From: Alkalimonas delamerensis
GTDB taxonomy: Bacteria > Pseudomonadota > Gammaproteobacteria > Enterobacterales > Alteromonadaceae
Assembly (NCBI RefSeq): GCF_030717955.1
Contig: NZ_JAUZVY010000001.1
Coordinates: 868,001-932,000 of the forward strand
DNA: 64,000 nucleotides
Direction of reading: 5' to 3'
Position 1 is the first letter of the stretch; every line of letters begins with the position of its first letter. A program made the position numbers and the translations under genes. The notes below the pieces were generated by a model. It was not told the origin of the DNA. It saw nothing but the letters and a program-made list of their open reading frames with translations, and did no database searches. Below, piece by piece: positions 8,695 to 15,827 of this stretch.

Positions 8695-9881
8695 TCGCTC
8701 TAAAAGCACCATCGGCGGTGCCTGCTTTGGTACTGGCCTATTTTGCCTATTACGGGGTGTTGGGGATCTTCATCCCGTACCTGGGTCTCTTTCTGGATGG
8801 GCGAGGGCTTAGCTCCTACGACATTGGCGTTTTGCTGGCGCTGGTCACTGCGACCCGCATCGTCGGCCCCAGTTTGTGGGCTCTTGTGGCCGAGCGTCAG
8901 GGCCAACCATTACGTATTATGCGACTGGGAGCCGTGCTGGCTTTGCTGGGCTGGATCTTCAGCTTCTTTGATCAGGGCTTCTGGCTCTTGTTGCTGGGCT
9001 TTGCCAGTTTCAGCTTCTTCTGGACGGCGATTTTGCCCCAGCTGGAAGTAACCACCTTTCATTTTTTAAACGACAACACCAGCCGTTACAGTCGGATCCG
9101 CAGCAGTGGCAGTCTTGGCTACATCGTGCTGGTGATGGCGGGTGGGGTTTTGCTGCAGAGCCTGGGTACGGAGTCCTTGCCGTATGGGGCTGCACTTTTG
9201 ATGCTGCTGTTGATTGGCAGCTTGTTTTTACTGCCCAACATCGCCATTGCCAGCCAACCTGAAGAGCGCAGTCAGGGGTTTGGCCCCTTGCTGCGCCAAC
9301 CGGTGCTCTGGTGCTTTATGGGTGCCGCTTTTATTTTGCAAATGAGCTTTGCGCCTTTTTATGCTTTTTTTACCCTGTATGCCCGGGATCTGGGATACAG
9401 CGGCATAGAAACCGGGCTTTTTATCAGCCTGGCGGTACTGGCTGAAATCGTGGCTTTTTTCTGGATGGGCAGCCTGTTAAAACGGCGCAGTTACCGGTTG
9501 GTGCTGGGTTGCTGTTACGGCTTCACGGCGGTGCGCTGGTTGATGCTGGCTTTTTTGGCTCACTCTCCGCTCTGGCTGGCCATCAGCATGCTGCTGCATG
9601 CCGGTAGCTTTGCCATTGCCCACAGTTGCGCCATGCAGTTTGTGCAGCACTATTTTCCCAAGGCGCTGCGCAGCCGTGGCCAGGCGCTCTATGCCGGTTT
9701 CATCTTCGGGGGCGGCGGTGCCGTTGGCGCCTATGCGGCTGGCATTTTATGGCAGGATGGCTTGGGAGCGACGCAGACCTTTGTGGTGGCAGCAGCCACA
9801 GCGCTGCTTGCCATGCTGCTGGCGCTTTGCTTGCCAGCTCAGGTGCACCCGCCTGTTTCAGAAAGTGCGACTGACCGTTAA
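8691..9881 (+). CDS. MFS transporter, HcaT-like (MFS_1_like family)
   Basis: Inner-membrane major facilitator of 396 aa with about 12 hydrophobic segments. The start ATG at 8691 overlaps the aroC stop; a longer frame starting at 8655 lies inside aroC and was rejected. The pattern PALVLAYFAYYGVLGIFIPYLGLFLDGRGLSS resembles the phenylpropionate/nucleoside symporter branch of MFS that often follows aroC or prmB in these bacteria. The substrate is not predictable from sequence. Its 3' end overlaps the convergent porin gene by 24 bp. Confidence 0.8.
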   Translation: MIALKAPSAVPALVLAYFAYYGVLGIFIPYLGLFLDGRGLSSYDIGVLLALVTATRIVGPSLWALVAERQGQPLRIMRLGAVLALLGWIFSFFDQGFWLLLLGFASFSFFWTAILPQLEVTTFHFLNDNTSRYSRIRSSGSLGYIVLVMAGGVLLQSLGTESLPYGAALLMLLLIGSLFLLPNIAIASQPEERSQGFGPLLRQPVLWCFMGAAFILQMSFAPFYAFFTLYARDLGYSGIETGLFISLAVLAEIVAFFWMGSLLKRRSYRLVLGCCYGFTAVRWLMLAFLAHSPLWLAISMLLHAGSFAIAHSCAMQFVQHYFPKALRSRGQALYAGFIFGGGGAVGAYAAGILWQDGLGATQTFVVAAATALLAMLLALCLPAQVHPPVSESATDR

Positions 9882-10526
9882 TACCAGCGCATCATCGCCC
9901 CAGCGCTCTTTCAAGGTGGTGGTGTGCAGGCCGGCGCTGATAATAAAGCCGGCCAGATCGGTGCTCAGGACCAATTCGGCATGAAAGAAACCCGACTTGC
10001 CTTCCCAATCGTAGCTTGCTTTATCAAAGGAGTGGGAACGATCCAGCCCGGCTTGCAAGGTCCAGCCAGGGCTTAAAGCAAAGCTGCGGGCCAGCTTGAC
10101 CACCAGATGGCCGCCACCAAAACCAAAGTAGTCATCGCTGTACCAGAAGGATAACTCGTAATGGTGCCGGTGCAAGGTCAGGTAGAGCTCCCTGAAGTTG
10201 AGCTCTGAGCTGTGACTGCGGCCATGATAGGTGTATTGCGCTAAACCAACATCCAGGCCAAAGTCCCGGAACTGATGGAAATACCCTAGGTAACCATCGG
10301 CTTCAACTTTGGTGCCTTCGCCAAAATCCACATTCGAGCCCCAAAGACCAGCGTAAAAGCCATTGCCGGCTTCCCAGACTAAGCCCGGTTGAAACGCCGG
10401 CTTTTTATCGGTTTGACTGACACCGTTGAACAGGTAATTGTTGGTGACTGCTAGTTCCAGGCTCCAGTTGGCCTGAACAGAAAAAGCAGCACAACTTAAG
10501 CAAACGGCAATCAATGGTTTGCGCAT
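9858..10526 (-). CDS. TorF-family putative outer-membrane porin
   Basis: Secreted beta-rich protein of 222 aa with signal peptide (cleavage after SVQA, giving NWSLELAVTNNYLFNG). The N-terminal TNNYLFNGVSQT motif, alternating hydrophobic strands, and terminal aromatic residue (TVSRTF) fit a small outer-membrane barrel of the TorF/conserved-hypothetical-CHP02001 type. Start ATG 10526 has a GAAGGAACC ribosome-binding site; 23 codons upstream of it in frame were rejected. Its end overlaps the MFS gene tail to tail. Substrate unknown. Confidence 0.75.
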   Translation of the reverse strand: MRKPLIAVCLSCAAFSVQANWSLELAVTNNYLFNGVSQTDKKPAFQPGLVWEAGNGFYAGLWGSNVDFGEGTKVEADGYLGYFHQFRDFGLDVGLAQYTYHGRSHSSELNFRELYLTLHRHHYELSFWYSDDYFGFGGGHLVVKLARSFALSPGWTLQAGLDRSHSFDKASYDWEGKSGFFHAELVLSTDLAGFIISAGLHTTTLKERWGDDALVLTVSRTF

Positions 10527-10596
10527 AACGGTTCCTTCAGTTTGGCCGTGCGAGGTTCTTAGTGTTAGTAAAGTGCAGCCGCTGCGAAATAGCAAA

Positions 10597-12063
10597 TTAG
10601 CGCAGCAACCAACGTAACGCTTTATTGAGCCACTGATGGGTATAAGGCGGGTAAATCAGTTTGCCCGGATGCCACCAGCCTTTGGCATGGACGGCTTTGG
10701 CATGACTAAAGGTCAGAAACCCCTCCTTACCATGGTAAGCTCCGATGCCGGATGCGCCGATGCCGCCAAAGGGCAGGTCGTCCTGCGCCACCTGCATCAG
10801 ACAATCATTGAAGCCGACGCCACCGGAGTGGCTGTGCAACAGGACCTGTTGCTGCAGTTTGGCATCCTGGCTGAACAGGTACAGCGCCAGTGGGCGGGGT
10901 TGCTGTTGCAACCAGGCAAACACATGCTCTATCTGCTGGTAACTGCGGATGGGCAGGATGGGACCAAAAATCTCTTCCTGCAGCAGTGGGTTCGACTCCG
11001 GCAGGTTGAGCACCAACTGCAGTGGCAATAGCCGCGGGTTTCTTTGCTGCTGTTTGTCCAGCGTTTGATCGTCGTCCTGCTCGGCTAGATAGTGCTGCCA
11101 GGACGCTTCACCGCAGCTGATGATGGTCGCCCCGGCTTGCTCGGCTTGTTGCAGCAAGCTGCGCATTCGCTGGCGCTGACGCTCGGTACAAAGCCAGCTG
11201 TAGTCGTGTTCCAGCCGCTCGGCTGGGTAAAGTCGGCGAAAGGCTGCTTGCAGCTCAGCCAACAGTGGCTCCAGCACCGGCTCTGCCACCCACAGGTAGT
11301 CTGGCGCGACACAGGTTTGGCCGGCATTGGCACACTTACCAAACACCAGCCGCTCTGCACTGACGGTCAGTTTGGCGTCCTTTGCTACGATGGCCGGCGA
11401 CTTGCCGCCAAGCTCCAGCGTAACCGGAGTGAGGTTGGCAGCAGCGGCCTGCATCACCTTGCGGCCAACGGCAGTGGAGCCGGTAAAGAGCAGGTGATCA
11501 AATGGCAAAGCGGCAAAGGCGGCCGCTTGGGCAGCATCGCCATCAAACACGGCCACTTGTTCGGCCGGAAATGCCTTGTTCAGCAGTTGGCGCAGACAGC
11601 GATTGGTTGCCGGGGTGTCTTCCGACAGTTTCAGCATCACTTTATTGCCGGCTGCTAATGCCGCCACCAGTGGGCTGATGGCGAGAAAAACCGGGTAATT
11701 CCAGGGCACCACAATACCGACCACGCCCTTGGGCTGGTAATGCACCCGGTTACGGGCTGGTTGAAACAGCCAACTGGTGTGGCGCCTTTCGGGCTTCATC
11801 CAGCCTTTGAGTTGTTTGCGCTGATAGGCCAGGTTTTGCAGCGCCGGCAGCAACTCAATTCGCAGGCTTTCTTCAGCGCTTCGTTTGCCAAAATCAGCCG
11901 ACAGCGCCGTTGTCAGTTGATGCAGCTCGATTTTGAGTGCCTGTTCCAGTCGGTCTAAATCCTGCTGGCGTTGCTGGTAATTGGGGTAGGGGGTTGCCCT
12001 GGCTGCGCCTTGCTGGCGGCTAAAGGCCTGCTGAAGTTCAAGGCTGTTATCTGCTGGTTGCAT
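10597..12063 (-). CDS. NAD(P)-dependent aldehyde dehydrogenase, coniferyl-aldehyde dehydrogenase type
   Basis: Aldehyde dehydrogenase of 488 aa. It oxidises an aldehyde to the acid with NAD(P). The catalytic residues are E217 (LELGGKSP) and C251 (GQTCVAPDY), with PWNYP at about 120 and FTGS at 193-196. The shorter N terminus and the C-terminal hydrophobic tail (WWHPGKLIYPPYT) place it with coniferyl-aldehyde/fatty-aldehyde-type dehydrogenases. The gene stands alone; the substrate cannot be read from the sequence. Confidence 0.85.
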   Translation of the reverse strand: MQPADNSLELQQAFSRQQGAARATPYPNYQQRQQDLDRLEQALKIELHQLTTALSADFGKRSAEESLRIELLPALQNLAYQRKQLKGWMKPERRHTSWLFQPARNRVHYQPKGVVGIVVPWNYPVFLAISPLVAALAAGNKVMLKLSEDTPATNRCLRQLLNKAFPAEQVAVFDGDAAQAAAFAALPFDHLLFTGSTAVGRKVMQAAAANLTPVTLELGGKSPAIVAKDAKLTVSAERLVFGKCANAGQTCVAPDYLWVAEPVLEPLLAELQAAFRRLYPAERLEHDYSWLCTERQRQRMRSLLQQAEQAGATIISCGEASWQHYLAEQDDDQTLDKQQQRNPRLLPLQLVLNLPESNPLLQEEIFGPILPIRSYQQIEHVFAWLQQQPRPLALYLFSQDAKLQQQVLLHSHSGGVGFNDCLMQVAQDDLPFGGIGASGIGAYHGKEGFLTFSHAKAVHAKGWWHPGKLIYPPYTHQWLNKALRWLLR

Positions 12064-12128
12064 ACGACGTCATCATGAAAAAACCTGTGGCTACTTTAGG
12101 GCACTTTGCCGCTGCACTCAAGCTGGGG

Positions 12129-12158
12129 AAACTCGCATCTTGAGGTCATTTGGGTATA
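12129..12158. repeat. Solo terminal repeat of the MITE-like family
   Basis: This 30-bp stretch (GAAACTCGCATCTTGAGGTC followed by ATTTGGGTATA) matches the right end of copy 2 (31199-31228) with one substitution. No partner end or interior lies nearby. It is a remnant sitting 36 bp before the COG3199 gene, and may contribute to its leader. Confidence 0.6.
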
Positions 12159-12194
12159 CAATGCGCGCCATCAAGGCAGGAGGGTGCATCAGCC

Positions 12195-13313
12195 ATGTTT
12201 CGTTTGGGGTTTATTGTCAATCCGCTGGCAGGCCTGGGAGGCAGTGTTGGCTTAAAAGGCAGCGATGGCGTGGCCGAGCAAGCGTTGGCATTGGGGGCTG
12301 AGCCTCTGGCTAACCAGCGCAGCGAAACGGCCTTGCAGCAATTGTTGCCACTAAAAGACAAGCTGGTGATCAAAACGGTGACGGGCAGCATGGGGCAGCA
12401 GTTGGTGGCAGCATTGGGCTTTGAGCATCAGAGCTGCTATCAGCCGCGCAGCGAGCCGACCACCGCAGAAGACACCGAAGCGGCCGCCAAAGCCCTGGTA
12501 GAGGCTGGCATTGATCTGCTGTTGTTCGCAGGTGGCGATGGCACCGCCCGCAACATCTGCGCGGCCTTACCTGAGCAGGTCACCGCCTTAGGCATTCCGG
12601 CAGGCTGTAAAATTCATTCTGGTGTCTATGCCATCAGCCCAATGGCCGCCGGCAAGCTGGTTGCCAGCCTGGTGCGGGGCGAGTTGGTGTCGATGCGTCA
12701 AGCCGATGTGATGGACATTGATGAACAAGCATTTCGCCAAGGTGTGGTAAAAGCGCGGCGTTTTGGCGAGCTGTCGATCCCGGCCGCCTTGCAGTATGTG
12801 CAAAGCGTGAAAATGGGCGGGCGTGAATCCGAAGAGCTGGTCCTGGACGACCTGGTTGCCTGGGTGGTCAGTCAAATGGAGCCGGATGTGCGTTATGTGA
12901 TGGGCTCTGGTTCGACGGTGGCTGCTGTGATGGCAGAGCTCGGGCTGGACAACACCTTGCTGGGCGTTGATGTGGTGGAAAACGGTGCCATCCTGGCTAA
13001 GGATGTGACGGCTGCTCAGCTGCTTGAGCTGGTGCAGGGCAGGGAAACCAAGCTGATTATCACCCTGATAGGCGGTCAGGGCCATGTGTTTGGCCGCGGC
13101 AATCAGCAATTGTCCCCGGCGGTGATCCGGGCCATTGGCCGAGACAATATCTGGCTGATTGCCACCAAAGCCAAGCTGCAGCAACTGCAGGGACGGCCTT
13201 TGCTGAGTGACAGTGGCGATGCGGCGCTGGATCAGCAGTTGCAAGGCTTGATCCCGGTGCTGACCGGCTACAACGATTATGTGATGTATCGACTGGGAGA
13301 ACCCGACTTATGA
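12195..13313 (+). CDS. ATP-NAD kinase-like protein (COG3199 family)
   Basis: Predicted kinase of 372 aa from the COG3199 branch of ATP-NAD kinases. The N terminus FRLGFIVNPLAGLGGSVGLKG and the GGDGTARN signature of the diacylglycerol/NAD-kinase fold are clear. The phosphate-acceptor substrate (NAD, polyphosphate or another compound) is not established. Start ATG 12195 follows an AGGAGG; an upstream TTG at 12150 lies within the repeat remnant and was rejected. Its stop overlaps the yfcL start (ATGA). Confidence 0.8.
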   Translation: MFRLGFIVNPLAGLGGSVGLKGSDGVAEQALALGAEPLANQRSETALQQLLPLKDKLVIKTVTGSMGQQLVAALGFEHQSCYQPRSEPTTAEDTEAAAKALVEAGIDLLLFAGGDGTARNICAALPEQVTALGIPAGCKIHSGVYAISPMAAGKLVASLVRGELVSMRQADVMDIDEQAFRQGVVKARRFGELSIPAALQYVQSVKMGGRESEELVLDDLVAWVVSQMEPDVRYVMGSGSTVAAVMAELGLDNTLLGVDVVENGAILAKDVTAAQLLELVQGRETKLIITLIGGQGHVFGRGNQQLSPAVIRAIGRDNIWLIATKAKLQQLQGRPLLSDSGDAALDQQLQGLIPVLTGYNDYVMYRLGEPDL

Positions 13314-13597
13314 ATGCAACAGCCTACGTAGCCGCCGTCGCTGACTATCTGGATGCCATGATCCCGACGGCAAGTGATGATGAGCTCTTTGCTGCCGGTT
13401 ATTTGCGCGGACACTTTGATTTGGCGGTGGGAAAGCTGGAAGTGGCCGCAGCGCCTTTTGCACCGCAGGACATTCAGGCTGGGGTGGAACAGAGCCTGTC
13501 TGAGGCCATTGCCCAAGGCGAGCTGAACGACAGCGATCAGCAGCTGGTGCAGCAGCTTTGGCAGCATTTGCAGCAGGTCGATCCCGCTGAAGCCTGA
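13310..13597 (+). CDS. yfcL: YfcL family protein
   Basis: Small 95-aa acidic cytoplasmic protein with no membrane segment. The pattern YLDAMIPTASDDELFAAGYLRGHF, ending with a glutamine/leucine-rich helix, matches the YfcL family, whose function is unknown. It overlaps the COG3199 gene by 4 bp, so the two are translationally coupled. Confidence 0.75.
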   Translation: MNATAYVAAVADYLDAMIPTASDDELFAAGYLRGHFDLAVGKLEVAAAPFAPQDIQAGVEQSLSEAIAQGELNDSDQQLVQQLWQHLQQVDPAEA

Positions 13598-13669
13598 CAG
13601 AGCACTGACTTTGCGGTAGTATAAGCACTCGTTGCTGCACCATGCAGCGCCAATCACAAAGTGAGTTTT

Positions 13670-14290
13670 ATGTCAGAACAATACACATCTCTTGAGCAGC
13701 ACGCCAGCTACGGCATTGGTTTGCAAATGGGCCAGCAATTGGCCGACAACCCTTTTGACGGCCTGGATATTGACGCCGTGGCTGCTGGTTTAAAAGCGGC
13801 TTTTCAAGGCGAAACACCAGCGGTCTCTGATGAGCTGATCCGTGCCGCCTTCACTGAAATCAGCCAGCGGATGCAGGCAGCTCAGGCAGAAAAAGCCGAG
13901 GTTGCAGCCAAAGTCGGGGAAGATTTCCTGGCAGAAAATGCCAAGCGCGCCGAAGTGTCGGTCACAGCCTCTGGTTTGCAGTACGAAGTGTTGAACGCGG
14001 GCGAGGGCGACAAGCCTGCGCGTGAGTCGACTGTACGCACCCACTACCACGGTACCCTGATTGATGGCACTGTGTTCGACAGTTCCTATCAACGTGGCGA
14101 GCCAGCGGAGTTTCCGGTATCCGGCGTGATTGCCGGCTGGACCGAAGCGCTGCAAATGATGCCGGTCGGTGCCAAGTACCGCCTGTACATCCCGCATGAG
14201 CTGGCCTATGGTGAGCGCGGCGCGGGCCACGCTATTCCACCATTCAGCGCCTTGGTGTTTGATGTGGAATTGCTGGCGATTGTTGAGTAA
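13670..14290 (+). CDS. fklB: FKBP-type peptidyl-prolyl isomerase FklB
   Basis: Prolyl isomerase of 206 aa, the same length as E. coli FklB (FKBP22). The N-terminal helical dimerisation region begins QASYGIGLQMGQQL-like (here HASYGIGLQMGQQL) and the FKBP domain covers about 110-206, with VRTHYHGTLIDGTVFDSSY and PHELAYGERGAG. No signal peptide, so it is cytoplasmic. ATG 13670 was chosen over an in-frame GTG three codons earlier. It is convergent with dsbB with no bases between. Confidence 0.9.
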   Translation: MSEQYTSLEQHASYGIGLQMGQQLADNPFDGLDIDAVAAGLKAAFQGETPAVSDELIRAAFTEISQRMQAAQAEKAEVAAKVGEDFLAENAKRAEVSVTASGLQYEVLNAGEGDKPARESTVRTHYHGTLIDGTVFDSSYQRGEPAEFPVSGVIAGWTEALQMMPVGAKYRLYIPHELAYGERGAGHAIPPFSALVFDVELLAIVE

Positions 14291-14827
14291 TCAGCCTTTG
14301 TATGGGTTCGGGTTAATCCGAACCCATTGGCAGGCCAGTACCAGCAAGGCCACCAGACCATAAGCGATAAAAATCCACCGCATCCAGTCGGCCATACTGG
14401 CGCCGGCAAACTGCCAGTCAATGGCACCACAGGGCCCGATCGGATCGAACAATGCCGGTAACCACTCGTGCAGTGGTAACCAGTCGGGGAAATCGGCAAA
14501 AAGCGCGCAACTGTAAAAACCGCCTTCAGCAATCAGTTGCTCAATGTCGCTCAGTTTTCGTGCCTCCAGCCAACCATAGCCTGCAGCGGCCAACCAGCCC
14601 AGGGTGGCACTCAATCGAAGCAACAAGCTACCCGGAGCCAGCAAGCCAAGCAATGCAGCCAGCATAATGCCGGCAACCGCAGCCCGGATGTAGACGCACT
14701 GCATGCACGGCTCCAGCCCCATGCCATATTGAAAATACAAGGCAGTCAATTGCAGGCCGCTGGCGGTCAGCAGCAACAGCAGCCAGCTGCGCCGCTGTTG
14801 TGAGAATTGTTTAAGCCACTCCAACAT
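14291..14827 (-). CDS. dsbB: Disulfide bond formation protein DsbB
   Basis: Inner-membrane quinone-linked oxidase that re-oxidises DsbA. The 178-aa protein has four membrane segments, the quinone-side pair C41/C44 (EPCMQCVY), and the periplasmic pair C107/C133. Start was set at the second of two adjacent ATGs (14827), which places GGAG 7 bp upstream and gives MLEWLKQFSQ, matching the E. coli protein. A 22-residue in-frame extension was rejected. It lies near fadR, the usual gammaproteobacterial neighbourhood, although nhaB is absent here. Confidence 0.93.
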   Translation of the reverse strand: MLEWLKQFSQQRRSWLLLLLTASGLQLTALYFQYGMGLEPCMQCVYIRAAVAGIMLAALLGLLAPGSLLLRLSATLGWLAAAGYGWLEARKLSDIEQLIAEGGFYSCALFADFPDWLPLHEWLPALFDPIGPCGAIDWQFAGASMADWMRWIFIAYGLVALLVLACQWVRINPNPYKG

Positions 14828-14932
14828 CATTGGGCTCCGGGAAAATTTTATTTTTGAGGCACTTACTCTATGCCATTGCGCCCTTGCTGACAACCATCCG
14901 GGACTATTCTGCCGGCAAATAGGGAGTGCTAC

Positions 14933-14960
14933 TTGTTAACTGGCTGTTCTCTGGTACAAT
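14933..14960 (+). promoter_or_regulatory. sigma-70 promoter for fadR
   Basis: TTGTTA (14933-14938), a 16-bp spacer, then TACAAT (14955-14960). It lies 48 bp upstream of the fadR ATG. Confidence 0.6.
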
Positions 14961-15007
14961 CAGTCGATATTTTTGAATGCCAACACAGCAAAGGTGGATC
15001 TTCCCGG

Positions 15008-15724
15008 ATGACCAACCTAATCAAAGCACAAAGCCCAGCCGGTTTTGCTGAAGAATACATTGTCGACTCCATTTGGAATGGCAAATTTGCCCCAGGCTCA
15101 ATTTTGCCGGCAGAGCGCGAGCTCTCTGAGCTGATTGGTGTCACCCGAACCACCTTGCGTGAGGTACTGCAGCGTCTGGCCCGGGATGGTTGGTTGACCA
15201 TTCAGCATGGCAAACCCACCAAAGTGAATAATTTCTGGGAAACCTCAGGTCTGAACATTTTGGAAACCCTGGCTCGGTTGGATCAGGATCAGATGCCTGA
15301 TCTGGTCAACGAGCTGTTGTCGGCGCGCACCAACATCAGCGCCATTTACATTCGTGGTGCCATTAAAACGCATCGGGAAGAAGCCATGGCGGCCTTTGCC
15401 GGCGCCGATCAGTTGCCGGATAGCGCAGAAGCCTTTGCGGACTTTGATTATGAACTCAATCATGAGCTGGCGCTGCATTCATCCAACCGCATTTATGTGT
15501 TGATTCTGAATGGTTTTCGCGGTTTGTACACCAAGATCGCCCGCTTTTATTTTTCCCAGCCAGAAGCCCGTGAGCTGGCACGCTTGTACTACAAAGAGCT
15601 GCTGGCGTATGCCGAAGCCGGTCGTCACGATGAAGTGATTGCCGTGGTGCGGAAATACGGTTGGGAAAGCGGTAAGATTTGGTCTGGCTTAAGGGCCAGC
15701 ATTCCCAAGGATTTAATGGAATAA
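15008..15724 (+). CDS. fadR: Fatty acid metabolism regulator FadR
   Basis: GntR-family acyl-CoA-responsive regulator that represses fatty-acid degradation and activates unsaturated fatty-acid synthesis. At 238 aa it equals E. coli FadR in length. The N-terminal winged helix contains LPAERELSELIGVTRTTLREVL and the C-terminal acyl-CoA-binding helical domain ends GLRASIPKDLME. ATG 15008 is preceded by AGGTGG; a longer frame from 14933 overlaps the promoter and was rejected. A rho-independent terminator follows. Confidence 0.95.
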   Translation: MTNLIKAQSPAGFAEEYIVDSIWNGKFAPGSILPAERELSELIGVTRTTLREVLQRLARDGWLTIQHGKPTKVNNFWETSGLNILETLARLDQDQMPDLVNELLSARTNISAIYIRGAIKTHREEAMAAFAGADQLPDSAEAFADFDYELNHELALHSSNRIYVLILNGFRGLYTKIARFYFSQPEARELARLYYKELLAYAEAGRHDEVIAVVRKYGWESGKIWSGLRASIPKDLME

Positions 15725-15735
15725 CAGTCTACCGC

Positions 15736-15763
15736 TAAAAAAACCGCTCCGGCGGTTTTTTTC
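15736..15763 (+). terminator. Rho-independent terminator of fadR
   Basis: Stem AAAACCGC / GGCGGTTTT with a short loop, followed by seven T residues, starting 12 bp after the fadR stop. Confidence 0.85.
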
Positions 15764-15785
15764 TGTCTCAAAGCACAGTATCATT

Positions 15786-15808
15786 AAAAGGAATATGTTA
15801 TTCCTTTT
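15786..15808. promoter_or_regulatory. Perfect 10-bp palindrome upstream of the sulfur fusion gene (candidate operator)
   Basis: Arms AAAAGGAATA (15786-15795) and TATTCCTTTT (15799-15808) are exact inverted repeats around TGT. It lies 19 bp before the ATG at 15828 and after the fadR terminator, so it belongs to the downstream gene. No long T-run follows a GC-rich stem, so a terminator is unlikely. I do not recognise the motif as a known regulator's box. Confidence 0.55.
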
Positions 15809-15827
15809 TGTTATATGCTGAGTGGTT

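Noticed and set aside
12150..12194. TTG start for the COG3199 kinase
   Set aside because: It lies in the solo repeat end; ATG 12195 follows an AGGAGG and gives the normal family start.
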